Assembly (NCBI GenBank): GCA_963575745.1
Contig: CAUYUJ010018726.1
Location: forward strand, 303,496-367,495
Reading direction: 5' to 3'
Source of the DNA: Prorocentrum cordatum
Lineage: Eukaryota > Sar > Dinophyceae > Prorocentrales > Prorocentraceae
Length of the DNA: 64,000 bases
Of this stretch, positions 53,488 to 62,734 are shown piece by piece. Under the pieces are notes generated by a model. The model made no database searches and was not told the DNA's origin. It saw only the letters and a list, made by a program, of their open reading frames with translations. Each line of letters starts with the position of its first letter. Position 1 is the first letter of the stretch. The translations under genes were made by a program, and so were the position numbers.

Positions 53488-56400
53488 GTGGTTGCGCCGC
53501 CGCCGTCGTCGCTGTCGTCGTCATCGTCGGTGTCGGTGCTGTCGAAGGCGGAGGCGGGCAGGTTCACAGACGAGGACGCGGACTTCTGCCACCGCATCGG
53601 CGAGGCTGGCGCGGCGCTGCTCGAGGAGATCCGCGACGCCAAGCGCGCAAAGGCTGGGGCCTGTGGCGAGGAGCCCGCGGCCAACCCTTCGCCAGGGTAG
53701 CCTTTTGTGCGACGCTCTCGGGGGGCGTCTGCGTCTGTTCCTGTAGGTCTTCCTGCCTCAGGATGCGCTCCAGCAGCTGCGTCTCGCCAAGAGCGTTCCG
53801 TGGGTGCCAGGACAGTCCCGAATGGCCGCCAGAATCCCGAGTAGTATGGCCCGAAACCGAGGGACCCTTCGCCAGAGTGACTGCGATGCGAACGCAGCGG
53901 CATGCGCGCCGCTTGTGTTTACCCCCCCGCTCCGATCCCGTGGTAAACTCGGCTACACGGCTGCACGTAAGATCGACCCTCCGCCGGAGTGGCCCCTGCT
54001 GCCCGGCTTTGGGGGAGGGGAGGGCAAGCCCAAGCATGCAGGCCGTTGTTGTCGCATCGCATGCGACGATCGGCAGGCCGCGCACCAGAGGTCGCTCTTG
54101 CCTAGGGCCACTCTTGCATGCAGGGGGCAGAGGAGCAAGACGTTATGATAGTGATGTGTTCCAGGCGGATTCCCCAAAACGAGGGCCGCTAGTAACTCCT
54201 CGGCCGTATCCTGAACCACTTGCATGATGACATCATTCTCGTCCTAGAGGAGCCCGTGGTCAACGTGCTCACCCACTGCAACGCGGGGTGGCTTGCCTTC
54301 GCCGACTGGGGCTCCGCGCTCTCGCCGGAGGGGATGGGCGGTGGGCGGTGGTCGATGATAGAGGTGTCAAGAATTTCGGTGGCTTTTCGTACAGTCCGCC
54401 TGGCCGCCGTGGGATGTCCTCATGCTGCGGTGCCTGGCGTTAGCTTCACCAGCTCGGGAAATCGCGGGGGCGTCGGCCATCCCTCCGTTGAGGGCCCCGC
54501 ATGGCTTCTTTGCAGGGGTTTCGGCCACCCCTCCTTGGAGGGCCATGCGTTTGTTGGGTGCGAGGGCATCGGCCACCCCTGCATCGAGGGCCTTGCAACG
54601 CTGAGCAAGGGCTTCGATCACCCCTCTTCCGAGGGCCTCGCTGGGCCAGAACATAACAGTGGAATAGTGCCGTTGTCCGCGTCAGTGCGTTGCCGCGTAG
54701 CGAATATAATAGACTAGCATTTATTTACTCAGGCGTTGCCGCGTGATGAGTACGGCAGGATGGCATTTGGTTTGCTTTGGGCGCGGTTATGCGACGAGTA
54801 TAGTCCAGAATCGAAGACTTCCGACAGATTGCATACATTTTGCGTCGGATCCCTGATGATTCATTGGGGACCTCGGGCGTGCGAGCAGATCATCGCGCGG
54901 GCGGGCGGGCGCACGGGCGGTCGGACGGGCGGGTGGGCGGTCCGGCGGGCGGGCGGGCGCGCGAGCGAGTGGTCGCGCGGGCGCGAGCGGGCGAGCGGCC
55001 GGGCGCGCAGGCGGGCGCGCGGGCGGGCGGGCGGGCGGGCGCGCGGGCGGGCGGGGGGGCGGGCGCGCGGGCGGGCGCGCGGTCGCGTGGGCTGCCGGTC
55101 GAACGGGCGGGCGGGCGGGCGGGCGAGCGGGCGGGCCGGGGGGCGCGCAGGCGGGCGCGCGGGCGGGCGGGCGGGCGGGCGAGCGGGCGGGCGGGGGGGC
55201 GGGCGCGCGGGCGGGCGCGCGGGCGCGTGGGTCAGATGGCGGCCGGTCGAACGGGCGGGCGAGACGGGGCGAGACCACGCGGGCGCGCGGCGGGCGGGCG
55301 ACTCGACGGGCGAGCTCAAGGCCGCGTGGGCGAGCGATCGAGCGCGAGGGGGCGCGGGCGGGCGGGCGGGCGGGCGGGCGTGCGCGCGAGCGGTGCGGGT
55401 GTGGTGGTGACCGTCGTCGTCGTTGTCGTTGAATTTTCGCGTTAACAGAATCAATAATGACTCGCACTTTGATTTCTATCGAAGAAAATATTCCTGCTCA
55501 AACTGTGTCGTTACCCCCCTGGCTGCAACAACAAAGGCTCCCGCCTGATAGTTCCTCACAAAACATTTCAAACTTGCACTCTCGTGCGGGACTTCCTCAC
55601 AAGATACGTAGGAAGTGCGATTTCGTTCAGGATATCCTGACGGTTTACCAAGGACTTGCGGGCTCGCGTGGGACCTTCTCGTATTTTTCAATCGCATCGC
55701 GCTAACGCTTGAGATTTTCTCGCAATTCATGCAGTACTCACGCTTCAGCATCCCGCCTGCTCGACCTGGCCTCATGGGCTCGCCTTCCCGACCCACCCGC
55801 TAGGGTCTGCCTGCCCGATCTGCCCGTCTGATTCTGCCGCGTGCTTTCTGCTTTTAGCCCCCCTCTTGTTAATATCTCTCGTGTTCCAACCTTCTCCGTC
55901 CCCCTTACATCCGTCCTTGCCTCCCTTGTTTTAAGGGCTGCGCTAAATGCGCGTGGCAGGTAATAAGAATGAGTGTTGTTGATCCCCCTTGCCCGGTGAC
56001 CATTGTGCTTCCAGTCAAAGTGCTCATCCCAGGGCTCGCACAACTTGTTTCAAAGGGAGATGTGAGGTCATCAAACTGTGCCCTTGGTCCCCTGGTTTAC
56101 AACAACATCGGGTCCCGCCTGATACTTCCTCATGATTTGTTCCAAAATCGCGCTCTCGTGCGGGATTTCGTCACAATGTATGCAAACATCGCGCTCGAAG
56201 GTGGGACGTCCTCGCAATGTATTCAGACGCCGCGCCCTCGGCGTTCAGGAATCGCGTTTTCGCTGTGGTTGTTCTCGCGATTCACTTGGAAATCGCGCTA
56301 TCGCTCGAGACCCCCTCGCGATGCATGCAGGAGTCGCGCTTCAGCAACCCGACTGCTCGACCTGGCCACGTGGGCCCGCTTGCCGACCCGCCCATTAGGG

Positions 56401-57414
56401 TCTACCTGCCCGATCAGCCCGTCTGTTTCTGCCACGTGCTTTCTGCTACTAGCCCCCCTCCTGCTACTCTCTCCCGTGCTCCATCCTCCTCTCCCTCGCA
56501 TCCGTTCTTGCTTGTCTTGTTTTAGGGGCTGCACGAATTACACGCGGCAGGTAAGGAAAATGTACCCCAGTGGGGCACGATCGAAGACGAAGAGGGCGGG
56601 TATCGAGGGTTCGGGATACACATGTTGAGTGGCACGCGAGCAGGTAAGAGCGAACAGTCTTAAACTTATTGTTGTTGTCGTCGTCACCGAACCGTTTCCT
56701 TCTTGTTGCCCTTGTGGGGTACAGACGATATCATTGATTTCGCCCTTGCGTGCGTTGCCACGTGACGAGTAGAACAATGTGTTTCCGCTCCCTGCGCTGC
56801 CGCGTGGCGAGTAGAAAAGAATGGCATTCATTGTTCGCCTCCCTTCACGGGTATGACAAAACACGATTTGTTTCGCTTCCCTACGTTGCCACACGACGAA
56901 CGTAAGCGGGCGAGCGGGCGAGCGGGCGTGATTGCGATCGCTGTCCGCTAGCGGGTTGGTAGGCGCAGCTGCTTTCATGGCACCAGTTTGCAGAGTAATT
57001 GTATCAGTGGTTACCGTTTGGCGTCGTTGTCGCCATTCGCGTTGCCGGTTTGATTTCTCATTTTCGTGTGCACGTGTTCTCGCGAAGTACACGGATGCGC
57101 GCGAACCCCGCTGCCGATGTCAACGACTACGGCCTTAAAATTAAAATTTCGGGGTGACCAAGACTCGCTTCGCCAAGGATTTTGCACTGAAGTGCCGCAT
57201 TCGGGCTCGCGGGGCCAGCTCAGGGCGAAACATTTCCTCGACTTTTCATCGAGCCCGTTTCTTCATTGCTTGGGGCATGACGGGCGTCATGGCCCCCGCC
57301 CCCCCCCTATGACGTAACGCTCCCCCATCCCAGTGCGTTCCGGACATTGCCGCCGTGCGCATCGTGATCCGCATAGGTGTCCGCATCGGAATCTGCATAG
57401 GAGTCTGGTACGCA

Positions 57415-57510
<96 letters not shown>

Positions 57511-59130
57511 GCTCGTCGCTCGTCGCTCGTCGCTCATAGTCGTCGTGCGCGCGGACGCAGCTGGAGCTTGGTTTTCCCAACCATCCTGTGGTGTTGGGTC
57601 CTCGCTTTGACGAGACAGCGCCCCGCGTCACCTTCTGCTCACTCCTCCCCCTCCCCCTCCTCCTTCTTCCCATCCGCCTCAGGCCGCATGCGTCAACGCC
57701 ACCCAGTCCAGCGCTTCGTGGCCCCATGGGAGCTGGCTCCACCGAAGGCTCCGGTGGCACAGGCCGCATGCCCACAGGGAGCTCCACCGAAGGCCCCAGC
57801 GGCAGGGTCCGCATGCGGGGATCGCCACCCATTTCGGCCTACCCCTCACACGATTCGTGGCCCAACAGGGAGCTCCACCGAAGACCCCAGGGGCAGGGTC
57901 CGCATGCGGGGACCGCCACCCATTTTGGCACACCCCTCACACGGTTCGTGGCCCAACAGGGAGCTCCACCGAAGGCCCCAGCGGCAGGGTCCCCGCATGC
58001 GGGGACCGCCACCCATTTTGGCACACCCCTCACAGAGTGCTCGCGCGCGGGCGACCATTCCGAGTTTCCTCAAAATGGTGACACACCGAGTGCCCGCGCG
58101 CGGGCGACCATTCAGAGTTTTCAAAAACATGGTGGCACACCGAGAGCCAGGTCCATTGTCGGCCGCCCGCAGCCCCCGTTGTATTATTCCGTACCGACGA
58201 GGAGAATCCCAAACATGGTGACACACCGAGTGCCCGCGCGCGGGCGACCATTCCGAGAATCCCAAAACTTGTGACGCACCGAGTGCCCGCGCGCGGGCGA
58301 CCATTCCGAGTTTCCCAAGAATGGCGACACACCGAGAGTGCCCGCGCGCGGGCGACCATTCCGGACTCCCCAGAAATGGTGACACACCGAGTGCCCGCGC
58401 GCGGGCGACCATTCCGGACTCCCCAGAAATGGTGACACACCGGGTGCTCCGCGAGCACATTATCACCCGCACCAGTGCCACATTGTGTGCCGCCGCGAGC
58501 ACGCCATGGATCATGTGCGTTAGGGAACCGCGGGGCAACGCGCGCAAAACTGTGTGGGTAGCACAATTGCACCTTCATTTCGCAATTCATTCGAAAGGGA
58601 AAAACGCTGAACTGTTAACAAAGGCCCCCCCCCCTCCAGCCCGCGGAATCTCCAGAATTCCAGTTTGGTTGCCCCAGGCATAACCGCGCGCGAGGGCGCT
58701 TGCGCCATCCGATGGCGAGATCAGGGTTCAGCGCGGGCGCTCGCCGTGCGATCCGCGCGGCGACCCAGCACTGAGAGCGACGTGACACGCGCGATCCCAC
58801 CCCGTTACGCAGTCGCACAGCCTCGGGCGCCGCCCTGGCCACGCCCGCGCACGCCAACACCCGCAGTCGTAGTCGTAGCCGTGGTCGTAGTCGTAGTCGT
58901 AATCGTAGTAATCGTCGTCGTCGTCGTCGTCGTCGTCCTCGGATTCTTCGCCGTATCAGTGGGAAAAGGACGGGGAGGAGGAGGAAGAGGAGGGGAGGAT
59001 AAGGAGGAGGAGCCGCATCTTTGACCAGACGTGTGCTGTCAGTGCTCGCATAAACACGCTTTACAGTGCTGTCAGTGCCACCGGGAAGGGTGCTACCAGG
59101 AGAGGATGCGGGGAAGAGGAGGAGGAGGAG

Positions 59131-59184
<54 letters not shown>

Positions 59185-59345
59185 GAGGGGAGGACGGGGA
59201 CGGGAGGTCTACGTGGCATTCGACAGGGGCGTTCGGCTGCATGTCTGGGCCGACGAGACGCGCCCCCGCAACCAGGGCGCGGCGCTGACCGCTTGGGAGC
59301 TCTCAAAGCACGGGGTGCCCCACACCGTGATAGCGGACAATGCAG
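48997..59345 (+). CDS. mtnA: S-methyl-5-thioribose-1-phosphate isomerase, split gene, 3' end outside window
   Basis: MtnA isomerises 5-methylthioribose-1-phosphate to 5-methylthioribulose-1-phosphate in methionine salvage (cytosolic; eIF2B-alpha-related fold). Six predicted exons, 48997-49098, 49452-49490, 49689-49828, 53307-53670, 54250-54330 and 59207-59345, give ~288 codons of a family usually ~340-370 aa. Hallmarks in order: [12 protein letters not shown] start, [19 protein letters not shown] (RGAP-type substrate loop), ATRPTAVNL across exons 3/4, [19 protein letters not shown] with the catalytic Cys, and [20 protein letters not shown]. The catalytic Asp (DR motif) lies in exons beyond the window. 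Residues ~100-155 are an Ala/Val/Ser expansion, possibly an unrecognised intron. The ATG context (GGCACCATGC) and family N-terminus fix the start. Introns fit AG|G with GA or GC donors. Confidence 0.85.
49124..49247. repeat. Inverted repeat inside mtnA intron 1
   Basis: 49124-49155 and 49218-49247 are imperfect reverse complements of ~30 bp (CCACCACC...CTGGCCAGGGCCA.CCTGGG), a foldback within the 353-bp intron. Confidence 0.75.
49452..49490 (+). CDS. mtnA: mtnA exon 2
   Basis: 13 codons, [13 protein letters not shown], phase 0 at both ends. The 10-bp CAAGGACATG occurs at its 3' end (49487-49496) and at the exon 3 acceptor (49685-49694). An alternative donor GCAAGT at 49497 would add two residues already present in exon 3. 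Confidence 0.75.
49689..49828 (+). CDS. mtnA: mtnA exon 3
   Basis: 46 codons plus two bases, [11 protein letters not shown]...GVRLRAT. GAGGCCG is repeated at the donor (49826-49832) and the exon 4 acceptor (53304-53310). Confidence 0.8.
50265..50890 (+). repeat. Dispersed repeat family with 73-bp tail units, copy 2 (in mtnA intron 3)
   Basis: A GGA run (50265-50320) is followed by TCAGTGAAAATCCAAGACGC...GGGACTTCAACACCGCGGAGCAACGTGA, then four degenerate ~73-bp tail units (GTGCGCGG.GC.AAGGCGAGAG.CA.ATTTTGAAA). Homologous to 37290-37830. Confidence 0.75.
51020..51205 (+). repeat. GCATTGCAATCG and CACCACATAGATTG short arrays
   Basis: A GCGATTGCA/TTGCATTGCA block (51025-51105) is followed by seven ~14-16-bp CACCACMTAGATTG units. 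Confidence 0.8.
51206..51942. other. Intronic interval between arrays and the methyltransferase ORF
   Basis: It holds a GGA tract (51254-51296). The rest is unique with no domain recognised; the 218-codon minus ORF at 51234-51890 is not supported. Confidence 0.4.
51943..53121 (-). CDS. C5-cytosine-methyltransferase-like ORF of a retroelement, inside mtnA intron 3
   Basis: Uninterrupted minus ORF of ~390 codons; no ATG precedes the domain, so it is probably part of a polyprotein. A poly-Glu run comes from the CTC microsatellite at 53048-53105. From about residue 52: [14 protein letters not shown] (motif I-like F-x-G), LSVDI (motif II), [16 protein letters not shown] (PC of motif IV), [10 protein letters not shown] (motif VI position, usually ENV), then a conserved-looking tail. 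The SAM fold is well supported; catalytic competence and specificity are unknown. It shares the motif order of the 2990-3728 fragment. The microsatellite may mark the 5'-truncation junction of the insertion. Confidence 0.6.
   Translation of the reverse strand, partial: LPPLPREEEEEEEEEEEEEEEEEELLLLRSPPSLLSQGPSVTSRSPPGPIKFILHLFSGCRRLYDFQWHVEDILGRFPANLVLSVDIANHPVHGDPTAPDTIALWISLLRSGRVAAILAGPPCETWSSARCLPVPADAPGGRRPPRPLRTACHLWGLGHLNRREREQVRLGNVLLRATVRLLYEAWVHEVPAIMEHPSTNPLVPEAPSSWHLPQMLRLLGLPGVKAHHIHQCMFGARVLKPTTLLAIHVPTMATILDAKEGAGRCTHSQPHRGLSGVGVDGLWRSVHTKTYPSLLCQFLAASLVQEISVRYPELSCNPFPSPLPSAAASRLRWTLNDERSLRSRIDLSSCDDGWEVPIGLRRFTSPLDPYVVGTMAMDCMIHNPTVQSDPSV
53307..53670 (+). CDS. mtnA: mtnA exon 4 with low-complexity expansion
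   Basis: Begins with the base completing Arg of TRPTAVNL. About 53365-53555 is GCC/GTC-rich and codes Ala/Val/Ser runs not expected in the family. Canonical sequence returns with [31 protein letters not shown] is repeated at its end (53668-53677) and at exon 5 (54247-54256). Confidence 0.75.
54250..54330 (+). CDS. mtnA: mtnA exon 5 with catalytic Cys
   Basis: 27 codons, [20 protein letters not shown] then GSALSPE. HCNAG carries the proposed catalytic cysteine of the family. The 3' boundary is the least certain (GGAGG shared with the exon 6 acceptor; the donor would begin with GG). Confidence 0.75.
54425..54650 (+). repeat. ~55-bp GGCCACCCCTCC..GAGGGCC tandem repeat
   Basis: Four units with TCGGCCA(C/T)CCCTSC..GAGGGCC, in mtnA intron 5. 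The minus strand codes a degenerate 17-20-aa repeat ([19 protein letters not shown]), which is compositional. Confidence 0.8.
54890..55400 (+). repeat. GGGCGGGC/GGGCGCGC simple-sequence block
   Basis: About 500 bp of CGGGCGGGCG. An internal ~120-bp duplication (GGTCGAACGGGCGGGC at ~55098 and ~55245) is visible. ORFs are Arg/Gly/Ala shadows. Confidence 0.95.
55420..56690 (+). repeat. Composite dispersed repeat, copy 2 (internally duplicated)
   Basis: Same ordered modules as 26725-27910, with the first half present twice (55480-55960 and 55965-56545): CTGGYTGCAACAACA or TTTACAACAACATCG, CTCCCGCCTGATA.TTCCTCA, ~45-bp CTTCCTCGCAATTTA-type units, CTGCCCGATC, TTTTAGGGGCTGC. It then continues with CGAAGACGAAGAGGGCGGGT and GTAAGAGCGAACAGT. 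Confidence 0.75.
56735..56935 (+). repeat. ~55-bp CGTTGCCGCGTG.CGAGTA tandem repeat
   Basis: Three units. Two more copies lie at about 54682 and 54732, on the other side of the GGGCGGGC block. 56936-57410 is otherwise unassigned. Confidence 0.75.
57415..57535 (+). repeat. (CGT)n microsatellite
   Basis: About 115 bp of CGTCGT in mtnA intron 5. Confidence 0.95.
57570..58030 (-). repeat. 90-bp satellite family, reversed short array
   Basis: Four units read on the minus strand as GCATGCGGACCCTGCCGCTG, GGGCCTTCGGTGGAGCTCCC, GTTGGGCCACGAACCGTGTG, AGGGGTGTGCCAAAATGGGT. They are preceded (minus sense: followed) by the CCCAACACCACAGGATG flank found at 30660. This is the same composite unit as at 28656-30690. 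Confidence 0.85.
58030..58455 (+). repeat. ~55-60-bp repeat with a GCCCGCGCGCGGGC palindrome
   Basis: Seven units of GACACACCGAGTGCCCGCGC, GCGGGCGACCATTCCGAGTT. The 14-bp palindrome is kept in nearly all units. A unique ~70-bp insert (GTCCATTGTCGGCCGCCCGC...) sits at 58150-58205. Confidence 0.9.
58456..59112. other. Unassigned 3' part of mtnA intron 5
   Basis: It contains a CGTAGT/CGTCGT tract (58865-58945) and an AGG tract (58974-59010). No gene is recognised. Confidence 0.4.
59113..59206 (+). repeat. GGA/GAC polypurine tract ending at the exon 6 acceptor
   Basis: GAGGAGG then GACGAGGACGAG up to GGGAG|GTC. The intron end is purine-only for about 90 nt. Confidence 0.85.
59207..59345 (+). 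CDS. mtnA: mtnA exon 6
   Basis: 46 codons plus one base, [20 protein letters not shown] then [12 protein letters not shown]...VIADNA. The acceptor follows a pure polypurine GGA/GAC tract instead of a pyrimidine tract. A GC donor (GCTGGG) follows. Confidence 0.8.
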
Positions 59346-59366
59346 GCTGGGCGGGAGAAGATCGAT

Positions 59367-59384
59367 GATGGATAATGGTGGTGG

Positions 59385-59426
<42 letters not shown>

Positions 59427-59917
59427 GGCGGAGGAGGAGGAGGAAGAGGAGGAGGACGAGGATGATCAATATGATGAGCATTACGAGGATGATGCGGATG
59501 ATGCGGATGATGAGGATCATGAGGATGATGAGGATGAGGATGAAGATGAGGATGACAATGATGATACATATGAAGATGAAGATGATGATGGTGATGATGA
59601 TGCTGATGATGATGTTGTTGGTGATGATGATGTTGATGCTGATGCTGCTGATGATGACGACGTTGTTGATGTTGATGATGATGACGATGGTGATGATGCT
59701 GATGATGATGATGATGGTGGTGGTGGTGATGATAATAATGATGTTGATGATGATGGTGATGCTGATGATGATGCTGATGTTGTTGTTGATGATGTTAATG
59801 ATTCTGAGTATGATCATGATGATGATGCTGATGATGATGATGCTGATGATGACGATGATGATGATGATGGTGGTGGTGATGATGATGATGATCATGATGA
59901 TGAGGAGGAGGAGGAGA
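59367..59917 (+). repeat. (GAT)n microsatellite, ~550 bp
   Basis: GAT with GAG, GCT and GTT variants, lying between mtnA exon 6 and the SL-bearing LINE. All ORFs (poly-Asp, poly-Met, poly-Ile/His) are compositional. Confidence 0.95.
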
Positions 59918-59920
59918 ATG

Positions 59921-59942
59921 TCCGTAGCCATTTTGGCTCAAG
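59921..59942 (+). other. Intact 22-nt dinoflagellate spliced leader
   Basis: All 22 bases match the SL consensus (TCCGTAGCCATTTTGGC...). TTGACATC follows, with no GT donor, so this is an integrated mRNA 5' end and not an SL RNA gene. Confidence 0.9.
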
Positions 59943-60152
59943 TTGACATCTCGTCGAGGTGGCGCAGAGGCCAGTGCGCGCCCTGACCAGGGTCGGCCCG
60001 CGACACAGGGGTCTGGTCTGCGGCTTCTCTTTCTTGTGAGTACCTGGAAGGGCCGTGCCGACAATCAAGATTTCTCTCTCACAGTCTTTGTTGAAGGGTG
60101 CCGCCTACCTGTGTAGTCGTGCGCAGCAGTGGCTGGATCTCAGCAGCATCCC

Positions 60153-61196
60153 ATGCAGCTCTCGCAGGATACCGCGTCGGCTCTGGCTGCGATGCCCGCG
60201 TTCTCCTCCCAGCACCCTCCGACTGGAACCAAGAGAGCGGCCCCAGCGAGTGCTACGAAGCGTCCTTGTTCTGCTGGCTACACTGATGACGACTTCGACA
60301 TTGTGGGCGACTCCGATATCAAAGCCGACGTGGACCACACGAAAGACTCTCTCATGGCGGCCATCGAGCGCACGAAATCCGACATGGCCAACAGCTTCTC
60401 CACCACCATCGGCAACCTTGCCTCCACGGTCAGCGCCTCGCGCAAGTCCCTCGGCGAGCAGGTCGAGCGCAGGATGGCGGCTGTCGAATTTAAGATCGCG
60501 GCGCGCGACGAGCGGTTCGGGGCAATCGACATCAAGTTGGCAGAACTCCAACGGCTGGTGGTTGTTATCAGATCAGAAGAACCTCCTCCTCAGTCTCTGG
60601 TGGACCGCTCGGCCTTCGACCGTGACCCAGACTGCGCCATCCTGGTGGCGAGATCGCGGACTCTTTGCACCATGGACGAGTTCAAGAAGAGCATCGGCCC
60701 GATCCTGGGGGCCAACGATCTTTCTCCTTCCGAGGTCGCCTTTGAGGGCGCCCCCGCTTCTACGAGGATTCATGTTCGTGTTCGTAGCGCCGTCGGATAC
60801 GCCGCGTGTAAGGTCGCCCAGATTCTGGGCTCACAGCATCTTGGGGACAACCAATGGGCCCGCCACTCGGTCACAGACACGTCAGGCTGCTCGACTGACC
60901 TCTTCCTCGATTCCGACAAGTCCCCGTGCCAGATCAAACGTGAGCAGCTGGCCAAAACCATCAGGTGCGCCTGCGCCGACGCCTACCCCTCGAAGCGCTT
61001 CTTCGGCAACAAGCACAAGGGCGAAATCAGCGCGGGCTGGAAGCCGATCGTTGCTATCTCACCGAACCCCGGCGACGCCCCCCCGTCCATCGAGCGGGCC
61101 GAGTCCAACCTCGTCGGCGAGGGCATCGACCGCCAGCGGATCGCCGACTGCATCGCGAACCTTGTGTCGGGGCCAGAGCCGGCGCAGTGGCCCTAG
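60153..61196 (+). CDS. LINE ORF1 protein
   Basis: From the first in-frame ATG (MQLSQDTAS; the frame is also open upstream) to the stop at 61194-61196, 347 aa. Residues ~60-150 are a heptad-like helical region (DSLMAAIERTKSDMANSFST...EQVERRMAAVEFK), probably a coiled coil. Residues ~170-320 form a globular part with the dinoflagellate ORF1 style (LDSDKSPCQIKREQLAKTIR, GEISAGWKPIVAISP). It presumably binds LINE RNA. It lies immediately upstream of the endonuclease ORF and is uninterrupted. Confidence 0.7.
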   Translation: MQLSQDTASALAAMPAFSSQHPPTGTKRAAPASATKRPCSAGYTDDDFDIVGDSDIKADVDHTKDSLMAAIERTKSDMANSFSTTIGNLASTVSASRKSLGEQVERRMAAVEFKIAARDERFGAIDIKLAELQRLVVVIRSEEPPPQSLVDRSAFDRDPDCAILVARSRTLCTMDEFKKSIGPILGANDLSPSEVAFEGAPASTRIHVRVRSAVGYAACKVAQILGSQHLGDNQWARHSVTDTSGCSTDLFLDSDKSPCQIKREQLAKTIRCACADAYPSKRFFGNKHKGEISAGWKPIVAISPNPGDAPPSIERAESNLVGEGIDRQRIADCIANLVSGPEPAQWP

Positions 61197-61230
61197 CACG
61201 TGTTTGTCTGCGTGGCGCCGCCAGAGTCCT

Positions 61231-62638
61231 TCCCATGTTCCCATCCTGTTCGGCTCTTGGAACGCCCGTTCCCTCTTCCACTACTCTCGGCGTCTTCGTG
61301 ATCGAAAATTCCAGTACCTTCGGCAGCTCCTAGGACAAGGCGGCCTCTTCGGGATCCAGGAGACCCATGGGGCCGAGGCCGAGATTCAGAACCTCATTTA
61401 CCGCCATCACCCCCCTGTCCAGGCTCGCTCGTCTCTGCCCCCCCACTCTTCGCACGCCGGCGGCGTGATCACGTTTCTCCCGAAGTTTATGGCGTCGGCA
61501 GGTTTGGCCTTGCCGTGCATCGAGGACTGCGCGCTAGTCCAGGGGAGGGCTTTGAATGTTCGGATCAGTTTCTCGGACGGGACCCTGGCCCCCCACTGCA
61601 AGATTCACAATTCTGGTTTATCTAGTATCCAGAGGGACTCCATCATAGAGGCTATCCAGCAGGACTTCGGTTTGGCCCTCCAGAGCACGATTAAGATCCT
61701 CGGGATCGTAGGTGGCGACTGCAATGTTGCGAGTGCCCCTCCGATAGCAGCGGACATGAACACCCCTATTACCCACTCCCAGAACCTGGACTAGCGTCGT
61801 TCTGAAACCTGCTTGGGACAGGTGCTTCGGTTCCATGTGCGAGATCGAACTCAATGAACCCACCCACTTTCACGTTGTCCAAGGGGCACTCAGCAACATC
61901 GATCGCTTGTTTGTTTCTGTTCCAGGGCGGTGCTTGGCTCAGTCGTGCACGGGAGCGCGCGTCCACGGGCTCCCTGAGATCCCCCGCCGCGCCCGCCTCT
62001 CCGACCGCGCCGCCATCTCCTGCGCCACCGCTCCCATAAGGCCCGCCAAGGATCGCGCCGCCCCCTCGGACATGTTCAAGCGCCCCGAGCTTGCCGCGAA
62101 CATCGGAAATATTGTTGAGCAAGTGAACACGCGCGAGATCCCCCCTTCCCTCCGTCTCGCCCTCCACAAGGAGATCATGCTAGAAGCCGCTCGGATCACC
62201 AGAGACTCGCTCATCCAGGGAGAGCCCAGCGATCCACTTGCTCAGCTCATCGTCCTCAGGACTATTTCTCGCGTGGTCCGGCGTCATCATATCAAGCTCG
62301 CCCAGCGCGTCATGCGCGCCCGCGTGCAGGGCCCGAAGTTTTTGGAGATCGACTCGGCGTCCAATGAGTTTTCCTTCAGGGGCGCAGAGGCTTTCGAGCA
62401 GGCCGCCGACGCGGCGAGCGGCCGCCTGTTCCAGTCCGAGCGGGACAGGGCCAGCCTCCGTCTGCAGGAGGCCGCCTGCGAGCTCCCCCTTCAAGCTTCG
62501 CCGGCGCCTCAGAGGCCCCCAGAGAAAGATGCCGACTTTGGGCCCCGTTCGACAGCAAACTGCGTCTTCGATGTATTCGCCCGACAACCGACCCGTCGTC
62601 CAACGATCGAGCTGCTGCCGACCCGTCCGAGATGTTAA
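61231..62638 (+). pseudogene. LINE ORF2: EEP endonuclease and linker
   Basis: Frame 1 to the TAG at 61792-61794 has the EEP motifs GSWNARSLF, FGIQETHGAE, HAGGVITFLPKF and GGDCN (usually GGDFN). Frame 2 from 61835 continues with ELNEPTHFHVV and NIDRLFVSVP, and has LSDRAA where the catalytic SDH His is expected. One frameshift and a His-to-Arg change therefore inactivate it. The linker to ~62638 is helical. EEP nicks target DNA for target-primed reverse transcription. Confidence 0.7.
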
Positions 62639-62734
62639 ACAAGCTGGCGAAGCATTGGGGCCCTGTCTCTTGCGCGCAGCCCACCGACGAGGCTGCTGCG
62701 AAGTGCTTCGTCGAGCGCTTCGGGTTTTTGAGAA

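Noticed and set aside
54736-55467. ORFs of 197-226 codons on both strands, Arg/Gly/Ala/Pro
   Set aside because: GGGCGGGC simple sequence inside an mtnA intron.
59921-59942. SL RNA gene
   Set aside because: No GT donor or SL RNA body follows the 22 nt; LINE leader and ORF1 follow instead.
59293-59986. Poly-Asp, poly-Met and poly-Ile ORFs
   Set aside because: GAT microsatellite in different frames. Only the first ~50 nt (exon 6) of the region are coding.
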